Shown here: piece by piece, positions 45,624-58,909 of the stretch
How the letters are laid out: every line of letters begins with the position of its first letter
Numbering within the stretch: the first letter of the stretch is position 1
Assembly (NCBI RefSeq): GCF_002878395.1
Contig: NC_061119.1
Span: 40,533,754-40,597,753 of the forward strand
Origin: Capsicum annuum
Lineage: Eukaryota; Streptophyta; Magnoliopsida; Solanales; Solanaceae
Reading direction: 5' to 3'
DNA length: 64,000 nucleotides
The notes under the pieces: model-generated
Told to the model about the DNA's origin: nothing
What the model saw: only the letters and a program-made list of their open reading frames with translations
Databases searched by the model: none
Made by a program: the position numbers and the translations under genes

Positions 45624-45954
45624 CAGGGGCGGCTCAAGCGAATCCGTGGCCTAAGGCCTTACATCTTTAAGAAAAAATAATTATTTTTATAAAGTCTATT
45701 TTTAAAATTATATAATTGATTTCTTTTAATAATTTTTTTAATTAATAATAAAGTTAATGCATTAATTTCTTCACACATAGTATTCTGAACTAGATATATC
45801 AAACTTCATCTAAATATTTTTATATAAAGAATCTATTTTTTCTATATATAGTATTTAATAAATTTATAATTTATTATTATTAAAAAGATGAGGCCCTCAA
45901 ATTTTGGGGGCCTTAGGCGATCGCCTTTTTTTCCAAAGGGTTGAGCCGCCCTTG
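45624..45954. mobile_element. hAT-type MITE, 331 bases
   Basis: Terminal inverted repeats CAGGGGCGGCTCAA (45624-45637) and TTGAGCCGCCCTTG (45941-45954), one mismatch. Eight-base duplications TGTTCATC (45616-45623) and TGTTCACC (45955-45962), one mismatch. Interior AT-rich with GAGGCCC near 45890. The 8-base duplication and CAGGG ends fit hAT. Confidence 0.93.
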
Positions 45955-46406
45955 TGTTCACCTCTTATGTCGAATTTTCACTTTCAATTTTCTTTTGTTG
46001 AACGATGAATATTTATGTGATATGACTATGATGATCAAAAGATTCTTTAATATACACGAGGGTGAAATATTTTAACCTATGAATTCTTGTTGCAATAGAC
46101 TATTTTGCCTAGATTGTAATTTGGGTATTGGGAACAGGGAGTTATACATTTACGATCACACCATCAATAAATACAGGTCTATCCCAGTACTAGACACAAT
46201 CAACGAACCCCACTTGATAAAATCTACTTGTATAAATTTAGCTTTTGATTCCAAAAAGCCAGTGGATTAAAATGTTGTATGTCTGGTTAGGTTCATGGTG
46301 TGGAGATATTCTGCGGAATGTTATGACTGTACTGAGTATGGAACAGTGAATTTATATCGTAACAGCTATGGTATTTTATAACTATTGTTTTTTTGGTACA
46401 AAATTA

Positions 46407-46920
46407 TGGGGTCCAGCCCATGTTCATGGCATAAAAACAACGTCGAAAATTTCTGCATACCCATACTCTTACTTTGTCAAAATTTGGCTAGAAAAAAGTC
46501 TGAGTTTCAATTTATTTTTGATGTCACTGATGGCATCAACGTAGGAAGTTTTTGCCTATAAATAGAGGCAACTTCAGCTCACTTCAACACACCAAAAAAA
46601 GAGAGAAAAAATAATATAGGGAGCAGTAAGATATTCCACAGATTAATAAAAATAGTGTCTGAAGGAAAATTTAGGGGGAGCGACACTTTAGTAAGGTGGA
46701 GTCAAAAAAGGGTTATTTCTTTTGAATGTGTGGTAGTTATTTTGAGTATTGTACTTGTGACTACGGTGTAAAATTTCTTACTATAGTAATATCAGTTATT
46801 CTTCTTGGTTCGTGGTTTTTTCCTTATTTAGAAAGGTTTCCACATAAAAAAATTAGTGTTATTATTTTTCCTATTATTTTGCCACAAATACTTTTGTTGT
46901 TATTCCGCGTTTATCCAACA
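46407..46920 (+). repeat. 5' LTR of the Tork-type element
   Basis: Starts TGGGGTCCAGCC, ends TTATCCAACA. TATA box CTATAAATAGAGGC near 46556 with ACTTCAGCTCACTTCAACAC after it, the same in the 3' LTR. Confidence 0.9.
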
Positions 46921-46969
46921 AACTGGTATCCAAGCCCACGATTTGCAATATCTGTATTTTTGGTAAACA

Positions 46970-47761
46970 ATGAAAACCAACATAAGTAGAATGGTTACCT
47001 TAAATGGCGTTAATTATGCCATTTGGAAGGATAAAATGGAAGATCTGTTCTATGTCAATAATTTTTATCACCCGGTATTTGACACTATAAAACCTGAAAA
47101 TAAAACAGCTGAAGAGTGAAACCTGTTGCATAGACAAATTTGCTGTTTTATCATGCAGTGGGTTGACAATAATATGTTGAACTTTATTTCTAGGAAGACA
47201 GATGATCGGTCCCTATGGGAGCATGTTGAAAGTTTGTATACTTGAAAGACTAAAAATAATAAGATGTTCTTCATTAAGCAAATGTTGGGGTTAAAATACT
47301 ATGATGGTTCTTCGATGACAGATCACCTGAATAACTTTCAGAGGATTATGAACCAGTTATTTTCTATAGGTATTAAGTTTGATAAAGAAATTCAAGGTTT
47401 GCTTCTACTTGGTTCTCTACCAGACTCGTAGGAAACATTTAGAACTTCTTTATCAAATTCTACTCCTAATGGCGTGATCTCTATGGACTCTTCCAAGAGC
47501 AGCGTTCTTAATGAAGAGATGAGACAAAAGTTTCAAGGTTCCTCTTTGTTTGATGTCCTAGTGACTAGCGTTACGGGGAGAAGCAAGAATCGTGGTGCTC
47601 AAAATATTGAACACCATAGAAGCAAATCCAGAGGTAAATTTAATGATATTGAGTGCTATCATTGTGGGTTAAAAGGGAACACAAAGAAATTTTACCAAAA
47701 GTTGAAGAAGGAGAAAAAAGACAAGGAGGAAAAAAAGAAGACGACAATGAAAATTGCGTAG
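46970..47761 (+). pseudogene. Tork-type gag relic
   Basis: From the ATG at 46970 one frame runs 263 codons with three stops (after KTAEE, after ESLYT and after LPDS). LNGVNYAIWKDKMEDLF marks the UBN2-type gag start. The zinc knuckle reads CYHCGLKGNTKKFY: the His and last Cys are replaced, so RNA binding is lost. Confidence 0.85.
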
Positions 47762-47779
47762 CCACCGTCACCACCGAAG

Positions 47780-48607
47780 ATCTTGTTACTGTCCTTGATG
47801 CAAGTCTAATAAATGTTGCTTGTGATAAGTCAAGTTGGGTTATGGATTTTGGTGCCACATCTCATGTGACATTAAGGAAGGATTTTTTCTCATCTTATAC
47901 TCCAGGTGACTTTGGAACCCTGAGTATGGGCAATGAGACTATTTCTAAGGTGGTTGGTATTGGTACAATTTTTGAAAAAATAGTACTAGATCTAAACTAG
48001 TTTTAAACAATGTAAAACATGCACCCGATGTTCGCTTACACTTGATTTCTGTTGGCATACTGGATGATAAGGGATATGTTAGTACCAATGGCGGTGAAAA
48101 ATAGAAACTCATTAAGGGTTCTTTGGTTGTGGCTCATGGAGACAAACGTCATGGTATATAGTGACTACAACTTCTACTTGTGCTAACATGGTGAATGTAG
48201 TTGAAAACGCTAGCTCTTCAACATTATGGCACAAGAGGCTTAGCCGCATTAGCGATAAAGGACTTAATGTTCTGGCGAAGAAAAAATTTCTGTCAGATTT
48301 TGAAAGTGCAAAATTGAAAAGGTGTGAGCACTGTTTGGCTAGAAAATAAAATAGAGTTTCTTTCAAATCTCATCCTCCTTCAAGAAAGACAGAGTTGCTT
48401 GAGCTAGTGCATTCAGATTTTTATGGTCCAATGGAGACAAGGACTTTGGTTGGTGCAATTTACTTTGTCACTTTTTTTTATGATTGCTTAAGAAAACTTT
48501 GGGTCTATGTATTAAAGACTAAAGATCAAGTGTTGGGTGTCTTTAAGCAGTTTCAGGCTTCTGTTGAAAGAGAAATAGGGAAGAAAGCTAAAGTGTATTC
48601 GTACTAA
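47780..48607 (+). pseudogene. Tork-type protease and integrase N-terminus relic
   Basis: Protease: SSWVMDFGATSHV at about 47833, with Phe in place of the Ser of the DSG active site. After TAG at 48000 the integrase zinc domain appears (LWHKRLSRISDKGL, second His lost; CEHC intact), then the core LVHSDFYGPM with the first Asp at 48395-48607. A frameshift lies near 48600. Confidence 0.82.
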
Positions 48608-50026
48608 TAACAGTGGTGAATATTGTGGGCCGTTTGATGAATACTGCAAACAAAAAGGTATCAAACACCAGAAGACTCCTCCTAAGATGCCTCAACTTAA
48701 TGGTTTGGCGGAAAGGATAAATAGGACCTTGATGGAAAGAGTCTGATGTTTGCTCTCTGAAGCAAAGTTTTCAAACTCCTTTTGGGGTGAGGCTCTATTG
48801 ACCACTGCACATGTTATTAACCTATCTCCTACTGTTGCTTTGGAAAGTGATGTACCAAATAAAATTTGGTATGGAAAAGATATTTTCTATGACTATTTGA
48901 AAGTATTTGGTTGCAAAGATTTTGTACATATGCCCAAAGACAAGAGGTCAAAGTTAGATGCCAAGACAAGGCAATGCATCTTCATTGGTTATGGTATTGA
49001 TGAGTTTCGTTACAGGCTATATGATCCATTTGAGAAGAAGCTTGTAAGAAGTCGTGATACTGTATTCATGGAGAATCAAACCATTGAAGATATTGACAAA
49101 GCAGAGAAGCTAGAATCTTCAAGTTCTGATGGTGTGGTTAGTCTTGATCAATTTCTTTGTACAAGTGTGCATGATGTTGGGCTAGATAATCATGGTGACG
49201 CCCAGAATCATGTTCAAAATCAACATGTTCATCCTAATAATGACAATGATGTTGTTGTTGATGATTCTCTAGTTCAAGAAGTTGTGGATGAGTCAAATGC
49301 TCCATTAAGAAGGTCTATAAGGCAACGTATTCCTTCTTCTCATTATTATCCTAATGAATATGTGTTACTTAGTGATGGGGGAAAACCTGAATATTATGAG
49401 GAGGCCATAGAAGATAAACATAAGGATCAATGGATTGAAGCCATGGAAGATGAGATAAAATTTGCATGAGAACCACACTTATGAGTTGGTAAAATTGCCA
49501 AAGGGCATGAGAGCTTTGAAGAATAAGTGGGTGTTCAAAGTAAAATTTGAAGAATACAGCTTGAATCCCAGATTGGTTGTCAAAGGATTTGATCAAAGTA
49601 AGGGTATCAACTTTGACGAAATATTCCCCCCTGTTGTCAAAATGACCTCTATTCGTACAATTCTTGGTTTGGCTGCTAGTCTAGATTTAGAGATTGAGCA
49701 GATGGATGTGAAGACAACTTTTCTTCATAGTGACCTCGAAGAGGAGATCTATATGGAACAATATGAGGGTTTCAAGATAAAATGTAAAAGAAAACTATGT
49801 GTGCGAACTTAAGAATAGTCTTTTTGGCTTGAAGCAATCTCCTAGACAGTGGTATAAAAAGTTTGAATCTATCATGGGGGAGCAAGGCTACAAAAGGACT
49901 TCTTTAGATCACTGTGTATTTGCACAAAATTTTTCTGATGACAATTTTATCATCCTCTCGCTATATGTGGATGATATGTTGATTGTGGGTAAGAATGCTT
50001 CCAGGATTAATGAGTTGAAGAAATAA
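48608..50026 (+). pseudogene. Tork-type integrase end and reverse transcriptase relic
   Basis: RTNNSGEY has Asn for the second integrase Asp; LNGLAERINRT keeps the Glu, followed by a stop. 48750-49469 has FSNSFWGEALLTTAHVINLS and the acidic linker. RT continues at 49462-49812 (NKWVFKVKF, MDVKTTFLHSDLEEEIYM) and 49799-50026 (LFGLKQSPRQWYKKF, SLYVDDMLIVG with the catalytic DD). Frames change at about 49465 and 49800. Confidence 0.88.
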
Positions 50027-50900
50027 TTATGCAAGTGTTTTTCTATGAAACACTTGGATCATGCTAAGCGGATTTTGGGCATGAGGATTACTTATCACAG
50101 GAGAAGTACATTGAACGTGTACTGCAGTGCTTTAACATGAAGAATGCTAGGGTTGTTAACATACCCCTTCCTAGTCATATGAAATTGAGCAGGAACATGT
50201 GTCCTATAGAGAAGGAGGAAAAATAGAGCATCGCTAAAGTTCCATATGCCTCTGTTGTCGGAAGTTTAATGTATGCAATAATGCGTACCAGACCTAATAT
50301 TGCTCACGCAGTTGGTGTTGTCAGCAGGTTTCTTAAAAATCTAGGAAAAAAGCACTGGGAAGCAGTCAAATGGATATTGAAGTACCTAAGAGGAACCTCA
50401 GGAGACTATTTGTGTTTTGGAGGATATGATCCAATCTTGAAGGGCTATACAGATTCTGATATGGTGGGTGACCTTGGTAACAGAAAATCTACTACTGGAT
50501 TTTTGTTTATATTTTCAGGGAGAGCTATATCATGGCAGTCGAAGTTGCAGAAGTGCATCGCACTATCTACAACTGAAGCTGAGTATATTGCAGCTATTGA
50601 ATTGGCAAGGAAATGATATGGCTCAAGCGATTCCTTCAAGAGCTTGGATTACAGCAAATGGAGTATGTTGTCTATTGTGACAGTCAAAGTATAATATACT
50701 TGAGCAAGAACTCCATGTATCATGCAAGAACAAAACACATTGATGTGAGGTACCATTGGATTCGTGAATAAGTGGAGAACAAATCATTCCATATTAAGAT
50801 GATTCACCCGAGTGAAAATCCCGCAGATATGCTAATAAAGGTAGTACCAAAAGACAAGTTCAAACTGTGCAAAAAACTTGTCGGCATGAGATCTCTCTAA
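50027..50900 (+). pseudogene. Tork-type RNase H relic
   Basis: 50269-50616 has MYAIMRTRPNIAHAVGVVSR, GYTDSDMVGD, STTGFLFIFSG and ALSTTEAEYIA. After a frame change near 50612 the tail YCDSQSIIYLSKN, TKHIDVRYHWIRE and NPADMLIK is readable. 50027-50268 is a decayed RT-RNase H connection. Confidence 0.87.
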
Positions 50901-50949
50901 AGAACGATGATACCTTCTTCAGATGTATAGGACTGGAGGGGGAGATTTG

Positions 50950-51458
50950 TGGGGTCCAGCCTATATTCATGGCAGAAAAACAAAGTCAAAATTTTTTGCA
51001 TACCCATACTCTTACTTTGTCAAAATTGGCTAGAGAAAAGTCTGAGTTTCAATAGTATTTTTTATATCACTGATGACATCAACACAGGCAGTTTTTGCCT
51101 ATAAATAGAGGCAACTTCAGCTCACTTCAACACATCAAACAAAGAGAGAAAAATAATATAGAAAGTTGTGAGGTATTCCACAGATTAATAAAAATTGTCT
51201 GTGAAGGAAAAATTAGAGGGAGCGATATTTTAGTAAGGTGGAGTCAAAAGAGGGTTATTTCTTTTGAGTGTGTGGTAGTCACTTTGAGTATTGTACTTGT
51301 GACTACGGTGTAAAATTTCTTACTATAGTAATATTAGTTGTTCTTCTTGGTCCGTGGTTTTTTTCCTTATTTAGAAGGGTTTTCGAGTAATATTCTTGGT
51401 GTTATTATTTTTTCTATTATTTTGCCACAAATATTTTTGTTGTTATTCCGCATTTACA
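50950..51458 (+). repeat. 3' LTR of the Tork-type element
   Basis: Starts TGGGGTCCAGCC; the end is near CCGCATTTACA. It differs from the 5' LTR by scattered changes and small indels, so not a recent insertion. Its short open frames recur in the other LTR and are not genes. Confidence 0.88.
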
Positions 51459-52339
51459 CTATAAAAATTTATATTAACAACAAAAAATTCAAACACAAGT
51501 TCAAACAACTTATATATTATCAAAATGAAGTTTCAAGAAATTCAAACACAAAGTCAAACAACTTATGAACTATCAAAATGAAGTTCAAATTATTTTCTGA
51601 AAAATAGCAATATCATTAAGTAAAAGATAAAGAAATGAAAGAATCAAGTCCACCAAACTCATGGTGTGTCCTTAAGGAATTTATTCCCCTCAAGTACCCG
51701 AGGTTAATGTAAAATATCCTTCCAGGGTTAAAATAATTCACTTCTAAATTGTGGTATCTCAAATTTTCTGAATAACGAACTCACTCAACGATTTGTGAAT
51801 CACACTTGAAATTTCGGAAGGAAAAGATATTTTTTCACTTCAAAATTCTGTGCCTTTACCTGAGAAAAAATCCAGGTACTTAGCCAAAAGGCGGTGCTTC
51901 AGAAAGGAAGCAATGATTCTTGAAAAGAGGTGTTGTTTCAGATAGTCGCCGTCCTGCGAACCCCGCCTGCACCTGCATATGGCCCATATGTGGTCACATC
52001 TAAGTATTTCTCGATTGGGTTCGGATATTCACTTATCACTTGTGTTAGAAATGAATTAAATGACATCTGTGAAAAAGAATTTAAATTAAAAAGAAAAAAT
52101 AAAAATTTATGAAAATAATAAATTTATGATTTTTTTCGTATCATGCTGACGTGGCATGCGCATGTGCAACACCACACCACGTGCAAGTGGTATAATGCTT
52201 TCCAGGGTGTAAAAGTTTCACTTTTTTATAGTTTAGGTGTATAATAGGTCACTAGTATAGTTTAGGTGTGGCTTCGACTTTTCTTGTATAGTTTAGGGTG
52301 GAAACAATGTCTTTTCCCATATTTGTAATGTAAAACTTA
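51459..52339. other. Non-coding; local duplications
   Basis: AAACAACTTATRNANTATCAAAATGAAGTT occurs twice (about 51505 and 51557). 52200-52310 has three copies of TATAGTTTAGGTGT-type sequence at uneven spacing. No gene seen. Confidence 0.5.
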
Positions 52340-52545
52340 ACTATGTAATATGCACTTTTAAATTAACGTCAATAATCTTCATTTCTCCATTCGATATCAC
52401 TAAAGCTTCACATAGTAGGTTCATATTTTATTACACTATAAATTTGAAACCAAAACAAGTTTCATATAAGATCAAATGAGCAAACATCGACATATAATCT
52501 TGTTAAAAATACTTCTTCCCAAATTTCTCAATATTAAACTTATTA
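52340..52545. repeat. Dispersed repeat, partner at 27967-28165
   Basis: See partner: same phrases in the same order. 52546-53213 is AT-rich and without a gene; GGAAGGAGTAAAATT near 52985 may be a stray MITE end. Confidence 0.75.
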
Positions 52546-53215
52546 TGTTAGTAAAAATAGTTATACGTGGGCCTATTCTTGTTTTGTATTCATTTTTCTT
52601 ATTAAATCCATTTCTAAGTAGACATCTCTAATTCGTGTATTCTATTGATATTTGTTATCTTTTCTTGCTCCTCCACCATTTCTTGCTTTTTCACCATCTT
52701 CATTTATATCCAATTACAATTTACAACTCTTACTTTGGCCATTTCTTTATATGTGTTTCTTTCGGTTGTGATTTTGTTTCTAAATAAATGTATATTCAAA
52801 TTTTCAAGAGTACTTTGATCATAATCATTTTAATATGCCCCTAAGTTTAAATATAGTAATCAGTGTAAATTTAGAAAGAGATAAAATTTAATTAGCGGTA
52901 AGTTGGTAAAGTAATTTTTAATTTTCTAAAAGTGAAAAGTTTATTAACGGGTGTACCCAAGTCAAAAGGAGCACTTATTTAGAAATGGAAGGAGTAAAAT
53001 TTCTTTTGATTAAAAATATATTTTATTAAACTAAATTTATTAATGATATTTTAAAATCGTAAATTTAATTGCAATTACTTATATAGTTATTTAATACTAA
53101 AAATAATATGGATAAAAAAAGTACTATAACACTCTCTTAATTTGTTAAAATGGACCAGTAGAATGAAACATCTATTTTTGATATATCAACCAAATTAAAT
53201 GCAACATATGAAGTA

Positions 53216-53414
53216 CTTTCTCCATTTCAATTTGTGTGTTTGATTTTAATTTGAAACGAATAAGAAAGTAATGAAAATTTTAAATATACCACAAAGCCAT
53301 TTAATCTTGTGATTTTAAACATATATTAGAGTTAAAACTAAAGAACTGACAAAAAAGATAATTTCTTAAAGGACTTAAAAGGAAATTAAGATAAATAAAT
53401 TAAAGTGGAGGGAG
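53216..53414. mobile_element. Stowaway-type MITE, 199 bases
   Basis: Ends CTTTCTCCATTTCAATTTGT and (reverse complement) CTCCCTCCACTTTAATTTAT, with TA on both sides (53214-53215 and 53415-53416). Matches the CTCCCTCC ends and TA duplication of Tc1/mariner-derived Stowaway elements. Confidence 0.85.
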
Positions 53415-53416
53415 TA

Positions 53417-54457
53417 CACAATATTTTTAACTTTTGTATTTAATCTAAAAAAAATAACTTTTTATATAATCAAGAAGGTATTAATAAAATATCAAATTTG
53501 TCTTTATTTATATAAATAAACTTTTACGTAATTAAGAAATTAATATAAATTGATATTACTTATGTAAGGGCAATTTGGTGAAAATACATTTTACGTTCGT
53601 TAAGGCAATTAATTTCATAAGGGATATGTCCAATCTAAAATATCATATATATGGACCAGAAGGAGTAAAGATTGTCCTTAGCATTATTTGTAATTATATA
53701 TTTTTTTGATAAATTTAGGTAATTTTGGAACCTAATTTCATTTTAATGATGAAGCATTTATTATATACTATTAATTCCTCTCACCCGTTTTAATTTATTT
53801 GATATTTTTCATTTTTTTTTAAAGTCTTTCTAATTAGTTTCTCAAGCTAAATTAAGTTGGATCAACTTAATATTTTTTTAAGAATTTAATCCCCCCTCTC
53901 TCTCTATATATGTATGTATGTATATGAACTAAATTAGTTCTTCAGATTTTTTTAATGAATTTATTTATTTTTCCTTGATTTTTTTAACACTAAATTTAAA
54001 TCACCATATTTAATTAGCATAAATTTTGCCCCATAATATTATATCATTAGTGAAATAAAAACTTAATAAATAACAAAAAGATTATACTTCAACCAATAAA
54101 TAAATTCATAAAAAGTTCTGCTACTTACAATTTATGATCTCCTATGAGTTGAGCATTTTATATATTTAAATCATGTTACTTTACTAAATATCGAATTACT
54201 TGTGTCTCTTAATTTTTAATTACTAAGAATTTTTAATAATTATAAAGACTTACCAACAATCCATCCTATTTAATATATCATTGAATTTTATTAGCTGTGC
54301 AGTGAGAAAATATGACACATATAATTTGTATAGATAAAATATTATTATTTTATATTTTGAATTTGGGCTCAGGCTTATGTAATTAGTTATTATTATATAT
54401 AGGGGAGAATATTTCATTTTGGTAATCCTCACATAAATGTATTTTGTCTATTTATCC
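53417..54457. other. AT-rich non-coding DNA
   Basis: No gene. CTCTCACCCGTTTTAATTTATTTG near 53776 looks like one end of another Stowaway whose other end I could not find. Confidence 0.5.
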
Positions 54458-54729
54458 TTAAGAGGTCGTTTGGTGTAAGGTATAAAAACAAATAATATCG
54501 GGATAAAATAATAATTCTAGAATAAAATTTTTAATGCGTCTTTGGTTGGCAATATTTGAGACAATTTATCCCGAGACTAATAAATAGTACCGGGTAACTT
54601 ATCCCGGAACTAATAAATAGTACCGGGATAAGTTATCCACCCATTTGGTGGGATAACAATCCCATCATTATTTATTCTTGGGATAAAATTAGAAAAGGAC
54701 ACAATTACCCTCCAAATTCTTAGATTCTC

Positions 54730-54766
<37 letters not shown>

Positions 54767-55289
54767 CTTTACTTTTTATATATAAAATATAAGGTATTTG
54801 TATAACGAGATAAGTTAGATTTTAATGAGAATGGATATAAAACTTATCATATGAAGTTCAAATTTTTAAATGAGATGAAAAAATAAAATACAAAATTTTG
54901 TGTATAATATTTTATTATTTCTACACAAGTTTTTCATCGTTTTTATTTTACTTTTTCTACCAATTTACTCAAATAATTTTATCTAAAAATCCAAAAAAAA
55001 AAAAAAAAACTAACTACTACATGATTCATCGTTATATATGTTTTGGAGAAAGTAAAAATTTCAAACTTACAAATAAAGAGAAAAATCATATGAATCAAAT
55101 AAATAATTTTTTATGTTGAGCAATGGAGCATCTAGCTAGCTATTATTTTAAAATCTTTTTCAAAACTATAGCTAATAATATTTTTTTCAAATGATTTTAC
55201 TAATATATATATAATAGATAATGTGAGATTTTAGTAGTCTTCACATCAAATATTTTTTTTTATTTTATCCCTAATTTATATTTTAATTA

Positions 55290-55470
55290 CTCTACAAATT
55301 TTCATTCATTTTGATTAATTTGAATAATTATATAAGCTTATTAAATTCTACAAAAGTGATGAGTAATAGAAAATGATAGTGACCATAAAAATTATTTATA
55401 CAACCAAGTTTAAAATTGATGCAAGGATTTATTATTTTTCTATTTTGTAGAAATGTTTATTAATCGTACT
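55290..55470. repeat. Diverged direct repeat, partner near 60020-60180
   Basis: CAAAAGTGATGAGTAATAGAAAATGATAGTGA here and CAAAAACTGATGAGTCATAAAGAAGTGATAGTGA there, followed in both by TTTAAAATT; moderately similar over about 150 bases. Confidence 0.6.
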
Positions 55471-56029
55471 TTAGATTTTTATTTTTCCTAACAAATTTAT
55501 TATGGACATAAATTTTTATTTTTTCTAACAAATTTATCATGGACATAAATTTTCATTTTTCCTGACAAATTTATCATGGACAAGTTATTAAAGTATGTTG
55601 ACATTCCCTTTCTAACTTACAACAACAACAACAACAAATCTATTGTATTCCCACATAGTGAGGTCTAGGGAGTGTAAGATGTACGCAGTCCATACCACTA
55701 CTCCCGGGGAAGTAGCAAGGCTGTTTTCGATAGACCCCCGGCTCAAGACAAGGAATAGTAATCAAAGTCATACCAAAAAACCTAGAACAAGACAAAACAT
55801 AGAGACGCCACATACAGGGAAAGAGTAAACAAAGACTAGTAAACAATCGTAATACTACAAACAACAAGAAATCATAATAAGAATACTACATCCACCAAGT
55901 AATGTCCTACCCTACCTACCCAAAATGGCACTAGCTTTCCATCCTAATACGTGTCCTCCAGATTTTCCTATCTAGGGTTATGTCCTTAGTAAGCCGTAAC
56001 TGCTCCATGTCCCGCCTAATCACCTCTCT

Positions 56030-57533
56030 CTAGTACTTCTTCGGACTACCCCTTTCCCATTTGAAACCATCCAAAGCAAGCCTCTCACACCTACAAACTG
56101 GTACCTCTGTGCCCCTCCTCGTCACGTGTCCGAACCATCTCAAACGAACCTCCCGCATCTTGTCCTCCACCGAAGCCACTCCAACCTTTTCTCGGATAGT
56201 CTCATTCCGAACTCTATCACTCCTAGTAAGCCCACATATCCAACACAACATCTGCATTTCCGCCACCTTCAATTTCTGAATTTGAGAGTTCTTGACTGGC
56301 CAACACTCTGCTCCATACAACATGGCCGGGCGGACTGCCACCCTGTAAAATTTTTCTTTAAGTTTGGGCGGCACCTTCTTATCAGAAAACACCCTCGAGG
56401 TGAGCTTCCACTTCATCTATCCCACTCCGATACGGTGAGAGACATCCTCGTCAATCTCACCATTCCCCTGAATTATGGACCCAAGATACTTGAAACTATC
56501 CCTCTTACATACCACCTGAGACTCCAGCCTTACTACCACGCCATCCCCCTCCCTCGAGCCATCAAACTTATATTTCAAATACTCGGTTTTGCTCCTACTT
56601 AACCTGAACCCTTTAGACTCAAGGGTCTCTCTCCACAGTTCTAATTTATCATTCACACCCCCTCGAGTCTCATCAATCAAAACCACATCATCTTCAAAAA
56701 GCATATACCAGGGCACCTCGCCTTGAATACGCCGCGCCAACACATCCATCACCAAAGCAAACAAAAATGGGCTAAGAGTAGATTCCTGATATAACCCTGC
56801 CAGGACAGGGAAATGTTCAGAATCACCACCCGCCATCCTCACCTGGGTCTTAGCTCCATCATACATGTCCTTAATTGCTCTGATATACGCCATCGAGACC
56901 CTACTACCTCCAGGCATCTCCAAAGAACCTTCCTAGGGAATTTATCGTATGCCTTCTTCAAGTCGATAAACACCATGTGCAGATCCTTCTTTCTTTCTCT
57001 GTACTGTTTCACCAGTCTCTGAATCAGGTGAATTACCTCTGTCGTCGAGCGCCCGGGCATAAATCTAAACTGGTTCTCCGAAATAGAGACTATCCTCCTT
57101 AACCTTAACTCGACCACTCTCTCCTAAATTTTCATAGTGTGACTCAATAACTTAATACCCCGATCATTGTTGCAACATGAATGTCACCCTTATTCTTATA
57201 CAGAGGGATCATAGTGCTCCACCTTCATGCGTCAGGAATTTTTGCCGACTTGAAAATGGCGTTAAATAAATCAGTCAACCACCTTAAACTATTCTCTCCA
57301 GCAAACTTCTAAAAATCCATAGGGATCTCATCAGTCCCCGTCGCCCTACCCCTTCGCATCCTGCGAACAGCCTCTCTGACTTCCTCCACCTTAAAACGTC
57401 TACAATAACTGAAATCACAATGCTTCTCTGATTGCTCCAGCTCCCCTAACAACATAACTCTATCCTCTTCATCATTCAAGAGCCTATAAAAATACGACTG
57501 CCATCTTTTCTTAATGTGATCATCCTCCACCAA
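56030..57533 (-). pseudogene. LINE reverse transcriptase relic
   Basis: From 57533: RMRRGRATGTDEIPMDF, then in broken frames [18 protein letters not shown] and [17 protein letters not shown] (56839-57117), [20 protein letters not shown] and [12 protein letters not shown] with the catalytic DD (56417-56923; the residue before DD is Glu where Ala is usual), and the C-terminal [11 protein letters not shown] and RWFGHVTRR (56030-56416). At least four stops or shifts. Confidence 0.9.
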
Positions 57534-57747
57534 TAATCTACCATCCTCCCTCTTAATGCACTTGACCTAATCGAGGTCACGACTCTTTTTTTTCCCTAGA
57601 CTTAGCCAGCTTAAAAAACCTCTTTTCCCCTCCTTTCTTTTCTAACCCCGCATACAAGCTCTTAAACGCTGTCGTCTTAGCATCCGTAACTACTAGCTTA
57701 GCCCCCCTCCTCGCTAACTTGTACTCCTCCCTATTTACCCGCTTCTT

Positions 57748-58906
57748 TTATTTATCCTTACTCTCAACCAACTTAGCATACACCTCCTTCTTAGTCTTCA
57801 CTTTCTTATTAACTTCTTTGTTCCACCACCAATCCCCCCGATGGTGACCGTCCATGCCCCTAGACATACCCAACACCTCAGTAGTAGTCTCCTTGATGCA
57901 CCTAGACCCCTTATCCCACATACCATCTATGCCTCCCATACCCTCCCACACCTCCATGCCCGCTAATTTCTCCCCTATCTCCCATGCATTCACCGACATC
58001 AAGCTGCCCCACTTAATTTTCGGTCTACCCTCCGTACCCTTATTCTTCGTATCCTTTCTAATATCCAAGTCCATCGCCAAGAGCCTATGATGGATCGAAA
58101 GATTCTCAGTCAGAAAGACCTTACAGTCCTTACAAAATACCCTATCCCCTTTTCTAAGTAGCAAAAAGTCAATTTGGGTCTTGGATATCGCATTTTGATA
58201 GGTGATCAGGTGATCGTCCTTCTTTGGAAAGCTCGAATTCACCACCACCAGCCCAAAGGACCTTACAAAATCCAACAAAGCATATCCCTATTTATTTCTC
58301 ACCCCAAAACCAAAACCACCATGCACATCACCAAAGTCTCCCGGTAATACCCCGATGTGCCCATTGAAATCCCCTACTATAACTATTTTCTCCGAGCTAG
58401 GCACACCTCTCACCACCTCATCCAAAACCTCCCAAAACCGTATTTTCTCTTCTCCCTCCAAGCCCACCTACGGTGCATACACACTATATACGTTCATGGT
58501 AAACCCCCTAAGACCAACTTAATAGTTATCAGCCTATCACTAATTCTCTTAACCTCCACTACCTGCCCTCTAAGCTTTTCATCTACCAAGATGCCAACTC
58601 CATTCCTACGCCTCTTATTTCTAGAGTACCAAAGCTTGTAACCATCCATATTCCTAGCCTTAGACCCTACGCAATATTAATCTTTCTCCTCTTAAGAATC
58701 TTCACCAATTCTATTGACTTACCTTGAAGGGTCCCTATATTCCAAAACCCTACTCTCAACCCATCCACTCTCGCCTCTTGCCTCTCTCTACCACCCCTCA
58801 CCGCACCAGCCCTAACACTCAACCTAGACCATATACCTACCCATGCCCTCCCCTCTTTACCCTTCAGATATGACCTTATTCCACCATCAACCCCTACAAC
58901 CACCAC
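57748..58906 (-). pseudogene. LINE AP-type endonuclease relic
   Basis: LRVGFWNIGTLQGKSIELVK at 58667-58906 begins the domain; a stop follows KRRKINIA. GDFNGHIG, the metal-binding motif, is readable near 58365. KTQIDFLLLRKGDR and the final STHHR-like SIHHRLLAMD lie at 57748-58278. The enzyme nicks target DNA in the family; this copy is interrupted. Confidence 0.88.
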
Positions 58907-58909
58907 TTA

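Larger units (their letters stand above)
46407..51458 (+). mobile_element. Ty1/copia element, Tork (Tnt1-like) type, nearly full length
   Basis: Two LTRs (46407-46920 and 50950 to about 51458), primer site TGGTATCCAAGCCC at 46924-46937, gag, protease, integrase, RT, RNase H in copia order, and polypurine tract GGAGGGGGAG at 50935-50944. Coding regions hold stops and frameshifts. The RNase H tail TKHIDVRYHWIRE is typical of the Tork group. No clear target duplication seen. Confidence 0.92.

Noticed and set aside
56126..56602. 158-codon plus-strand frame
   Set aside because: Antisense to the LINE reverse transcriptase, whose motifs are clear on the minus strand.
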